This document shows, one piece after another, positions 57,517 to 64,000 of a stretch of 64,000 bases of DNA. The DNA is taken from assembly GCA_008015235.1 (NCBI GenBank), contig SSFF01000002.1, positions 1 to 64,000 of the forward strand, given 5' to 3'. This stretch comes from Rhodoferax sp. (GTDB taxonomy: Bacteria > Pseudomonadota > Gammaproteobacteria > Burkholderiales > Burkholderiaceae_C). Below the pieces are notes generated by a model. It ran no database searches. It saw nothing but the letters and a program-made list of their open reading frames with translations, and was not told the DNA's origin. Position 1 is the stretch's first letter. Every line of letters starts with the position of its first letter. The translations under genes were made by a program, and so were the position numbers.

Positions 57517-58293
57517 ATGCGCAAACTTCCCTTCTTCAACCGCCAACGTGAAATCACCCGGATGCAGCGTTCGCTGGAACGCCACAGCTTTCCACGCCTG
57601 CAAATGAGTCTGCTGGTGGGCATTACCGGCGCTTCGGGCTTTGCCGCATCCTATGTACTGCTCCATGCGGGCTTGCTGACCATGTGGGTGCGCTACCTGG
57701 CGGCCTTTGGCATCGCCTACCTGGTTTTTTTGGGGCTGCTGTGGCTGTGGTTGCGCACCAAGGTACAGGACTACCTGGAGCTTCCCGACATCACAAGCAG
57801 CAACAGCCCGTCTGGTAACTGTGCCGAGGTGTCGGGCGTGGACGCCAGCCCCTTTCACGCAGGCGGCGGAGGCGATTTTGGCGGCGGTGGTGCCAGCGCC
57901 AGTTTCGATACCCCCGGTACGCCATTGGCAGAGACCGGCAGCGGGGTCGGCAACGCCGTGGGCGATGCCCTGGGCTCGGCGAGCGACGCGGACGAGCTGG
58001 CCATCCCTCTGCTGGTGCTGGCACTCGCTGCCGCCTTGGTGCTGTCGTCGCTGTACATGGTGTACACGGCACCCGCCTTGTTCGCCGAACTGGCGGTCGA
58101 TGGCTTGTTCAGCGCCGGGCTGTACCGCAAGCTGCGTGGGCTGGAACCGCAGCACTGGTTGAAAACGGCGATTCAGCGCAGCATCGTTCCGTTTGTGCTG
58201 ACGGCCGTGGTGGTCAGCGCCGTCGGCTGGGGGCTGGCACTGGCTGCACCCGGCGCCCACACCCTGTCCGGAGCCTTGGCGCAGGCCAGATAG
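57517..58293 (+). CDS. Membrane protein of unknown function
   Basis: I do not recognise this 258-residue protein. It has an N-terminal basic segment (MRKLPFFNRQREITRMQRSL), two helices near residues 30-75 (LLVGITGASGFAASYVLLHA; LAAFGIAYLVFLGLLWLWL), a glycine-rich loop (HAGGGGDFGGGGASASF), then two more helices (LAIPLLVLALAAALVLSSLY; SIVPFVLTAVVVSAVGWGLAL). The gene follows the Lrp regulator in the same direction and may be cotranscribed. Low-complexity glycine suggests a flexible cytoplasmic or periplasmic loop. Confidence 0.7.
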   Translation: MRKLPFFNRQREITRMQRSLERHSFPRLQMSLLVGITGASGFAASYVLLHAGLLTMWVRYLAAFGIAYLVFLGLLWLWLRTKVQDYLELPDITSSNSPSGNCAEVSGVDASPFHAGGGGDFGGGGASASFDTPGTPLAETGSGVGNAVGDALGSASDADELAIPLLVLALAAALVLSSLYMVYTAPALFAELAVDGLFSAGLYRKLRGLEPQHWLKTAIQRSIVPFVLTAVVVSAVGWGLALAAPGAHTLSGALAQAR

Positions 58294-58313
58294 CGCCATC
58301 ACGGCATTCATAC

Positions 58314-58370
58314 GCTCTTTTATTGATAGCTACAGAGATAGCAGATACGCGGGGCAGAAGCCATTTATTC
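58314..58370 (+). repeat. Dispersed 55-bp repeat, copy G (between the membrane-protein gene and a small ORF)
   Basis: It begins GCTCTTTTATTGATAGCT, shares the position of TAGCT, then AGATAGCAGATACGCGGGGC and AGAAGCCATTTAT. The hairpin is poor. It occupies part of the 200-bp gap, where I see no other feature. Confidence 0.75.
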
Positions 58371-58493
58371 CTTGAATACGGCGGCCACCACAATGGCAAG
58401 GTGCTTCCTGCATGGACAGTCGGACGAACCCACTTCGGGCTGAGCTTTCGCCCGTGGGACAATGCAACGCTACAGGAATTCACCCACTTCACC

Positions 58494-58730
58494 ATGGCCA
58501 CCAAAAGCGACTGGGCACCCAAGGTGCTCGCCATCATCAAAAGCGGCAATTCAGCCGCCGCCATCGCACAGATCAAGGTAGCCCCGACGGTCAAGGACAT
58601 CAAGGCCTTGCGCCTGCTGATGGCCGGCGCCAATATGCTGGCCAAGCACCCCGACATTGACCGTTGCACGCTCGACGCCATGGACGACCTCAGCGGCCCG
58701 CGCCTGCACCGCTCACCGCCGGGGCGCTGA
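58494..58730 (+). CDS. Small hypothetical protein
   Basis: The protein of 78 residues starts MATKSDWAPKVLAIIKSGNS and has helical segments (KVAPTVKDIKALRLLMAGAN) with no signal or metal motif. I do not recognise it. The open frame extends upstream to 58323 through the repeat, but the ATG at 58494 with AGGAA upstream is the better start. It could be a small regulatory or DNA-binding protein, but nothing proves that. Confidence 0.5.
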   Translation: MATKSDWAPKVLAIIKSGNSAAAIAQIKVAPTVKDIKALRLLMAGANMLAKHPDIDRCTLDAMDDLSGPRLHRSPPGR

Positions 58731-58790
58731 TCCCCCCATCGCATTCACTTCCCGTCCCTGCCTGCCTATCCATCCCCAAAGGAGAACCCC

Positions 58791-59285
58791 ATGCGTAAAC
58801 TGCAACGTGTCTTGGCCATACTGGGCATGGCGTCCACTGCGGCCATGGCGCAAGGCTTTGGCGACGGCGAAGGCACGGCCATTCGTCCGGTCGATATCTA
58901 CATCTATTCAGCCAGCCAGGGCATCAACCAACGCATTGAGACGCGCCTGACTGCACCAGCCGTCAAGACAATGTCGCTGAGCGATTACTTTGGAAAACTG
59001 CTTTGCCACGGCGAGGTGAATGCCACGACCAAGAACTGGGTATTCAATAACCTGCGATGCCCGTCGCTCAAGATCGAAATCCCGACCATTGAGCTCGTCG
59101 AAAACTTTCGTTGGGGCGTAATGCGCCATTCACTGGCAAAGACAGAACTACCCAACGGTTTGACGGTAGGCATCTTCTTGCACCTGGGCTCAGAGACGCA
59201 GTGGGAGTCGGAAACCCGCATCAGCCCGGAAAAAATCCAGAGCCTTTACGGCGCATTTCCAGACTGGAAAGTTTCCACCAAGTAA
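58791..59285 (+). CDS. Exported protein of unknown function
   Basis: The 164-residue protein has a clear signal peptide (MRKLQRVLAILGMASTAAMA, cut before QGFGDG). The mature part has two cysteines (KLLCHGEV and NLRCPSLKIEI) that may form a disulfide and an all-beta look (TVGIFLHLGSETQWESET). I know no family for it. AAAGGAG precedes ATG 58791. It converges with the nitronate monooxygenase gene. Confidence 0.65.
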   Translation: MRKLQRVLAILGMASTAAMAQGFGDGEGTAIRPVDIYIYSASQGINQRIETRLTAPAVKTMSLSDYFGKLLCHGEVNATTKNWVFNNLRCPSLKIEIPTIELVENFRWGVMRHSLAKTELPNGLTVGIFLHLGSETQWESETRISPEKIQSLYGAFPDWKVSTK

Positions 59286-59299
59286 GCCGCTACGATGCC

Positions 59300-60256
59300 T
59301 TACAGCGCCAGCAAACGCGCCTTCGCGGCCGAGTATTCGCGCTTGAGCTGGGCCACGTACTCACCCGCAGGCTGGACCTTGGCGATGGCGCCAATGCCCT
59401 GGCCGCAGCCCCAGATGTCTTTCCAGGCCTTGGTCGAGCCGCCTCCGAAGTTCATCTTGCTCGGATCGCTCTCGGGCAGATTCTCGGGGTCCAGGCCGGC
59501 GGCGCGGATGCTGGGGGCCAGATAGTTGCCGTGCACGCCGGTGAACAGGTTGCTGTAGACAATGTCGTCGCTGTTGCCTTCGACAATGGCCTGCTTGTAG
59601 GCCTCGCTGGCACGGGCTTCTTCGGTGGCAATGAAGGGCGAGCCGATGTAGGCAAAGTCGGCGCCGCAGGCCTGGGCCGCCAGCACGGCGTCCCCGGTGG
59701 CAATGGAGCCCGACAAGGCCAGCGGGCCGTCGAACCACTGGCGGATTTCCTGCACCAGCGCAAAAGGATGCTTGACCCCGGCATGGCCGCCGGCGCCCGT
59801 GGCCACGGCGATGAGGCCGTCGGCGCCCTTCTCGATGGCCTTCTTGGCAAACTTGTTGTTGATGACGTCGTGCAGCACGACGCCACCGTAGCTGTGGGCC
59901 GCAGCGTTGATGTCCTCGCGCGCACCCAGCGAGGTGATGATGATCGGCACCTTGTACTTCACGCACAGTGCCATGTCGTGCTCCAGGCGGTCGTTGCTCT
60001 TGTGCACGATCTGGTTGATGGCGAATGGAGCAGCCGGCGCCTCGGGGTGAGCAGCGTTGTAAGCCGCCAGGGTCTCGGTGATTTCCTTTAGCCACTCTTC
60101 CAGCAGCTCGGCCGGGCGCGCATTGAGCGCGGGCATGGAGCCGACCACGCCGGCAATGCACTGGGCAATGACCAGCTTGGGATTGCTGACGATGAAAAGC
60201 GGCGAGCCGATCACCGGAAACGGCAAGCGGTTCAGGGGCGCGGGCAACTTGGACAT
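59300..60256 (-). CDS. Nitronate monooxygenase family flavoprotein
   Basis: The 318-residue TIM-barrel FMN enzyme has PVIGSPLFIVSNPKLVIAQC at the start, GADGLIAVATGAGGHAGV (FMN loop) and GPLALSGSIATGDAVLAAQAC, then GADFAYIGSPFIATEEA. These are the NMO or 2-nitropropane dioxygenase signatures. It oxidises nitronates to carbonyls and nitrite, or may reduce related substrates. It lies downstream of the acyl-CoA dehydrogenase, though with a terminator between them. Confidence 0.9.
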   Translation of the reverse strand: MSKLPAPLNRLPFPVIGSPLFIVSNPKLVIAQCIAGVVGSMPALNARPAELLEEWLKEITETLAAYNAAHPEAPAAPFAINQIVHKSNDRLEHDMALCVKYKVPIIITSLGAREDINAAAHSYGGVVLHDVINNKFAKKAIEKGADGLIAVATGAGGHAGVKHPFALVQEIRQWFDGPLALSGSIATGDAVLAAQACGADFAYIGSPFIATEEARASEAYKQAIVEGNSDDIVYSNLFTGVHGNYLAPSIRAAGLDPENLPESDPSKMNFGGGSTKAWKDIWGCGQGIGAIAKVQPAGEYVAQLKREYSAAKARLLAL

Positions 60257-60286
60257 GGGGTGTCTCCTGGTGTCTTTGTTATGAAC

Positions 60287-60341
60287 GAAATTGGCACTCC
60301 GCCCGCACAGATGCTGCGCAAGCAGCTCTACTTTTTATAGC
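60287..60341 (-). repeat. Dispersed 55-bp repeat, copy J (upstream of nitronate monooxygenase)
   Basis: Read on the minus strand it begins GCTATAAAAAGTAGAGCTG, has a GCGCAG-CAT-CTGTGC hairpin with one G-T pair, and GGGCGGAGTGCCAATTTC. It lies in the leader of the nitronate monooxygenase gene, between the upstream terminator and the start. Confidence 0.85.
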
Positions 60342-60352
60342 GGACAAGAGCA

Positions 60353-60378
60353 CAAAAAAAAGCGACCCGAAGGTCGCT
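60353..60378 (-). terminator. Terminator after the acyl-CoA dehydrogenase, UUCG loop
   Basis: On the minus strand AGCGACC and GGTCGCT close a TTCG tetraloop, followed by a run of eight T. This is a textbook intrinsic terminator for the acyl-CoA dehydrogenase. Confidence 0.9.
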
Positions 60379-60385
60379 TGCTGTT

Positions 60386-62176
60386 TTAGAACATTTCCAG
60401 CGGCAAGGCTGTCACGCTGGCAGCACCTTCGACGATGCTGTCACGCAGCGCCCCCGTCTTGACCAGGATGTGGTCGGCATAGAAACGTGCCGTGGTGATC
60501 TTGGCCTGCATGAAGGCCACGTCGTTGCCCGCGGCGATCTGCTCCTGAGCCACCAACAGGGCACGGGCCAGCTGCCAGCCCGCCATCAGGTTGCCCGCCA
60601 GCATGAGGTAAGGCACGCTACCGGCAAACACGGCATTGGGGCTGGCCTTGGTGTTGCCGGCCACAAAGTCCACCACGCTCAGGAAGGCTTCGCGGGCGGC
60701 CTGCAGGCGCTTTGCCACTGCCAAGGCGTCGGCGCTGCCGTTGGCGCGCAGGGCGTCTTCGGTGCCTTGCACCTGGGCGGCCAGGGCCTTGCCGGTGGCA
60801 CCGCCGTCACGCGCGGTCTTGCGGCCTACCAGGTCATTGGCCTGGATGGCGGTGGTGCCTTCGTAAATGGTCAGGATCTTGGCATCGCGGTAGTACTGGG
60901 CAGCACCGGTTTCCTCGATGAAGCCCATGCCGCCGTGCACCTGCACGCCCAGGCTGGTGACTTCCAGGCTCATCTCAGTGCTGTAGCCCTTGACCAGCGG
61001 CACCATGTATTCGTAGAAGGTGGCGTTGTCCTTGCGCACCTGGGTGTCGGGGTGGTGGTGGGCGGCATCGTAGGCGCTGGCAGCGACGCTGGCCAGGGCA
61101 CGGCAGCCTTCGATGTAGGCGCGCATGGTCATGAGCATGCGGCGCACATCGGGGTGGTGGATGATCGGTGCGCTGCCGGGCATGGAGCCATCGACAGGAC
61201 GGCTTTGCACGCGCTCACGAGAAAAGTTCACAGCCTTCTGGTAGGCGCGTTCGGCAATGGCGATGCCTTGCACGCCCACACCGTAGCGGGCGGCGTTCAT
61301 CATGATGAACATGTATTCCAGGCCGCGGTTTTCTTCGCCCACCAGGTAGCCGATGGCACCACCGTGGTCACCGTACTGCAGCACGGCCGTGGGGCTGGCC
61401 TTGATGCCCATCTTGTGCTCGATGGAGACGCAGTGCACGTCGTTGCGGGCGCCCAAGCTTCCGTCCTTGTTCACCATGAATTTGGGCACGACAAACAGGC
61501 TGATGCCCTTCACACCTTCGGGCGCGCCCTGCACGCGGGCCAGCACCAGATGGACGATGTTTTCGGCCATGTCGTGCTCACCCCAGGTGATGAAGATCTT
61601 GGTGCCGAACACCTTGTAGGTACCGTCGGGCTGGGGTTCGGCACGGCTACGCACCAGGGCCAGGTCCGAGCCCGCCTGGGGTTCGGTCAGGTTCATGGTG
61701 CCGGTCCACTTGCCGGAGATGATGTTTTCCAGGTAGGTGGCCTTGAGCTCGTCGGAACCCGCGGTCAGCAGGGCCTCGATGGCACCGTCAGACAGCAACG
61801 GGCACAGCGCAAAGCTCATGTTGGCGCTGTTGATCATTTCGCCGCAGGCCGCACCGATGGTCTTGGGCAGGCCCTGGCCGCCGAAGTCGGTGGGGTGCTG
61901 CAGGCCTTGCCAGCCGCCTTCGGCGAACTGCTTGTAGGCTTCCTTGAAACCGGGCGTGGCAGTCACCTTTCCGTCGTGCCAGCTGCTGGGGTACTTGTCG
62001 CCTTCCCAGTTCAAAGGAGCCAGCACGCCACCGGTGAATTTGGCGGCTTCTTCCAGCACGGCCTGTGCGGTGTCGAAACCGGCATCTTCAAAGCCGGGAA
62101 TCTGGGCGATCTGGTCGATGTTGGCCAGATGCTGGATGTTGAACAACATGTCTTTGACGGGGGCGACGTAGCTCAT
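60386..62176 (-). CDS. DmdC-like acyl-CoA dehydrogenase with extended C-terminal domain
   Basis: The 596-residue flavoprotein has GTMNLTEPQAGSDLALVRSR and VFGTKIFITWGEHDMAENI (substrate and FAD), VQVHGGMGFIEETGAAQYYRD with the catalytic region, YEGTTAIQANDLVGRKTA, and a C-terminal extension. This is the layout of DmdC-type (3-methylmercaptopropionyl-CoA) dehydrogenases and their long-chain relatives in betaproteobacteria; the true substrate is not certain. It follows etfA and etfB, its likely electron acceptor, in the same direction, with a terminator between, so coupling is functional rather than strictly operonic. Confidence 0.9.
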   Translation of the reverse strand: MSYVAPVKDMLFNIQHLANIDQIAQIPGFEDAGFDTAQAVLEEAAKFTGGVLAPLNWEGDKYPSSWHDGKVTATPGFKEAYKQFAEGGWQGLQHPTDFGGQGLPKTIGAACGEMINSANMSFALCPLLSDGAIEALLTAGSDELKATYLENIISGKWTGTMNLTEPQAGSDLALVRSRAEPQPDGTYKVFGTKIFITWGEHDMAENIVHLVLARVQGAPEGVKGISLFVVPKFMVNKDGSLGARNDVHCVSIEHKMGIKASPTAVLQYGDHGGAIGYLVGEENRGLEYMFIMMNAARYGVGVQGIAIAERAYQKAVNFSRERVQSRPVDGSMPGSAPIIHHPDVRRMLMTMRAYIEGCRALASVAASAYDAAHHHPDTQVRKDNATFYEYMVPLVKGYSTEMSLEVTSLGVQVHGGMGFIEETGAAQYYRDAKILTIYEGTTAIQANDLVGRKTARDGGATGKALAAQVQGTEDALRANGSADALAVAKRLQAAREAFLSVVDFVAGNTKASPNAVFAGSVPYLMLAGNLMAGWQLARALLVAQEQIAAGNDVAFMQAKITTARFYADHILVKTGALRDSIVEGAASVTALPLEMF

Positions 62177-62224
62177 GGAAGTCTCCGGAATGGGTGCAAG
62201 GGGGAAAAACTAAGGAACCGAACG

Positions 62225-62258
62225 AAAAAAAGGGCACCGCGCAGGGTGCCCTTTTTGT
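62225..62258 (-). terminator. Terminator after etfA
   Basis: On the minus strand GGGCACC and GGTGCCC pair around a 6-base loop, followed by TTTTTTT. It ends the etfBA transcript. Confidence 0.85.
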
Positions 62259-62267
62259 CCAGGCAGA

Positions 62268-63200
62268 TTACAGCGCCGAGACCAGTTCGGGCACCGCCAC
62301 GAACAGGTCGGCTTCGAGGCCGTAGTCGGCCACGGAGAAGATCGGGGCCTCGGGGTCCTTGTTGATGGCCACGATCACCTTGGAGTCCTTCATGCCGGCC
62401 AAGTGCTGGATGGCGCCGGAGATACCGCAGGCCACATACAGCTGGGGCGCCACGATCTTGCCGGTCTGGCCCACTTGCAGGTCATTGGCAGCGTAGCCAG
62501 CGTCCACGGCAGCGCGGCTGGCGCCGATGGCGGCACCCAGCTTGTCGGCCAGGGGGGTCATGACTTCGTCGAACTTCTCGCTCGAACCCAGGGCACGGCC
62601 ACCGGAGACGATGATCTTGGCAGCCGTCAGCTCAGGGCGGTCGCTCTTGGCCAGCTCGGAGCCCACATAGGCCACACCGGCGTGGGCGGCGGCGGCACCG
62701 GCCGTTTCCACGGCGGCGCTACCACCGGTAGCGGCTGCGGCGTCAAAGTTGGTGGCACGCACGGTGATTACCTTGGTGGCGTCGGTAGCCTGCACGGTGG
62801 CAATGGCGTTACCGGCGTAGATGGGACGCTCGAAGGTGTCGGCGCTCACCACCTTGGTGATGTCGGACACCTGGGCCACGTCGAGCTTGGCAGCGACGCG
62901 GGGAGCCACGTTGCGGCCCGCCGCGGTGGCGGGGAACAGGATGTGGCTGTAGTTGCCGGCTATGGCCAGCACCTGGGCGGCCACGTTTTCGGCCAGGCCT
63001 TGTTCCAGGGCAGCGCCGTCGGCGTGGATGACTTTGGAGACACCGGCGATCTGGGCTGCGGCGGCAGCAGCGGCAGCGGCGTTGGCACCGGCCACCAGCA
63101 CGTGGACGTCACCACAGCACTGGGCGGCTGCGGTCACGGTGTTCAGGGTCGCGGGCTTGATGGAGGCGTTGTCGTGCTCGGCGATAACAAGAGCGGTCAT
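62268..63200 (-). CDS. etfA: Electron transfer flavoprotein, alpha subunit
   Basis: EtfA, with EtfB, accepts electrons from acyl-CoA dehydrogenases and passes them to ETF-quinone oxidoreductase. The 310-residue protein has the alpha-subunit FAD signature [20 protein letters not shown] with [13 protein letters not shown]. It shows [15 protein letters not shown] and [20 protein letters not shown] as expected. It lies 20 bases downstream of etfB. Confidence 0.97.
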   Translation of the reverse strand: MTALVIAEHDNASIKPATLNTVTAAAQCCGDVHVLVAGANAAAAAAAAAQIAGVSKVIHADGAALEQGLAENVAAQVLAIAGNYSHILFPATAAGRNVAPRVAAKLDVAQVSDITKVVSADTFERPIYAGNAIATVQATDATKVITVRATNFDAAAATGGSAAVETAGAAAAHAGVAYVGSELAKSDRPELTAAKIIVSGGRALGSSEKFDEVMTPLADKLGAAIGASRAAVDAGYAANDLQVGQTGKIVAPQLYVACGISGAIQHLAGMKDSKVIVAINKDPEAPIFSVADYGLEADLFVAVPELVSAL

Positions 63201-63220
63201 GGTCTTGGTCCCTTCGTGAA

Positions 63221-63970
63221 TTAGATGACTTTGGCTTCGGTCTTGAGCTTGGCAACCAGGGTCGCCACGTCGGGCACCTTGATACCGGCGCTGCGCTTGG
63301 GCGGCTCGGACACTTTGAGGGTCTTGATGCGGGGAGCCACATCCACGCCGAGGTCTTCGGGCTTGACGGTGTCCAGCTGCTTCTTCTTGGCCTTCATGAT
63401 GTTGGGCAAGGTCACATAGCGGGGCTCGTTCAGGCGCAGGTCGGTGGTGATGACTGCGGGCAGGGTCACGGAGACGGTTTGCAGGCCGCCGTCGACTTCA
63501 CGCGACACGGAAGCCTTGCCGTCCGCCACTTCGACCTTGTTGGCGAAGGTGGCTTGGGGCAGGTCGGCCAGGGCAGCGAGCATCTGGCCGGTCTGGTTGC
63601 AGTCGTCGTCGATGGCTTGCTTGCCAACGATGATCAGGCCGGGCTGTTCCTTGTCGACCAGGGCCTTCAGGAGCTTGGCCACGGCCAGGGGCTGGAGTTC
63701 TTCAGCGGTTTCCACCAGGATGCCGCGGTCGGCACCGATGGCCATGGCCGTGCGCAGGGTTTCCTGGCACTGGGCGGGGCCGCAGGAGACGGCGATCACT
63801 TCGGTGACCACGCCCTTTTCCTTCAGGCGCACGGCTTCTTCCACCGCAATTTCGTCAAAGGGGTTCATGCTCATTTTGACGTTTGCGATATCTACACCCG
63901 TGTTGTCCGACTTCACGCGAACCTTCACGTTGTAGTCCACCACACGCTTGACGGCGACCAGGGCTTTCAT
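63221..63970 (-). CDS. etfB: Electron transfer flavoprotein, beta subunit
   Basis: The 249-residue protein has [20 protein letters not shown] at the start, [38 protein letters not shown] and the signature [22 protein letters not shown] split over the AMP-binding region. The start at 63970 has GGAG upstream; an earlier in-frame GTG at 63979 is less likely. Together with etfA it forms the electron carrier for the acyl-CoA dehydrogenases in this window. Confidence 0.97.
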   Translation of the reverse strand: MKALVAVKRVVDYNVKVRVKSDNTGVDIANVKMSMNPFDEIAVEEAVRLKEKGVVTEVIAVSCGPAQCQETLRTAMAIGADRGILVETAEELQPLAVAKLLKALVDKEQPGLIIVGKQAIDDDCNQTGQMLAALADLPQATFANKVEVADGKASVSREVDGGLQTVSVTLPAVITTDLRLNEPRYVTLPNIMKAKKKQLDTVKPEDLGVDVAPRIKTLKVSEPPKRSAGIKVPDVATLVAKLKTEAKVI

Positions 63971-64000
63971 TGCATCCACTCCAGTAGTTATAAATGGGGA

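Noticed and set aside
58323..58493. N-terminal extension of the small protein at 58494
   Set aside because: It would start at TTG within repeat copy G, with no ribosome site and no coding character.

Overview
The window looks like chromosomal DNA of a betaproteobacterium of the Comamonadaceae (Rhodoferax/Polaromonas/Acidovorax type). This is inferred from protein sequence character, high GC, the lon-clpX-clpP-tig order, squalene genes hpnCDE, and a dispersed short repeat of a kind I associate with that family. It is mostly conserved housekeeping DNA with a few accessory patches.

Layout. Positions 1-235 are the end of an IS3-family element that has cut off a fimV-like gene (233-1840, minus). 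Next come a Crp/Fnr regulator, an aminoglycoside-phosphotransferase-like kinase with an acyl-CoA dehydrogenase (the ACAD10/11-type pair), an HD-GYP protein, an unknown protein, and three tRNAs (Leu, Cys, Gly). The protein quality-control block lon, clpX, clpP, tig (minus) is followed by another tRNA-Leu. An RND efflux pair with a palindromic operator and a PAS histidine kinase precede hpnC-hpnD-hpnE. A penicillin-acylase-family enzyme, hemH and a 1586-residue hybrid kinase follow, then dnaG-rpoD, aroE, a ComFB-like protein, an HxlR-like regulator, an FKBP isomerase and the heat-shock genes grpE-dnaK-dnaJ. The next stretch holds a beta-CASP metallohydrolase, a beta-helix protein paired with a diheme cytochrome, DUF4139 and DUF1631 proteins, and a three-domain ferredoxin/reductase/AlkB-like hydroxylase fusion beside a divergent AraC regulator. 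The last part has a diguanylate cyclase, a GFA protein, an EamA exporter divergent from an Lrp regulator, three poorly known proteins, a nitronate monooxygenase, and a DmdC-like acyl-CoA dehydrogenase with etfBA.

The least explained signal is a family of about 55-bp repeats. There are eight near full-length copies (17297, 21015, 22906, 36314, 46432, 51693, 58314, 60287) and one probable relic (37616). They share a GCTAT / TAGCT head, a small hairpin whose two arms vary together, and a GCGGGC-AG-GCC tail. Four copies lie inside intact genes without breaking the frame. Three of these (RND adaptor, HpnE, AlkB fusion) are read in the same frame and give clearly related 18-residue peptides. In the AlkB fusion the peptide is exactly the linker between reductase and hydroxylase.

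Functional links. The heat-shock and proteolysis genes carry sigma-32-like sites (strong before grpE, moderate before lon, weak before clpP). Cyclic-di-GMP-related proteins recur (HD-GYP, GGDEF, and a ComFB-like possible receptor). Fatty-acid or alkyl oxidation is represented at three places (ACAD10-like pair, DmdC-like enzyme with ETF, AlkB fusion).
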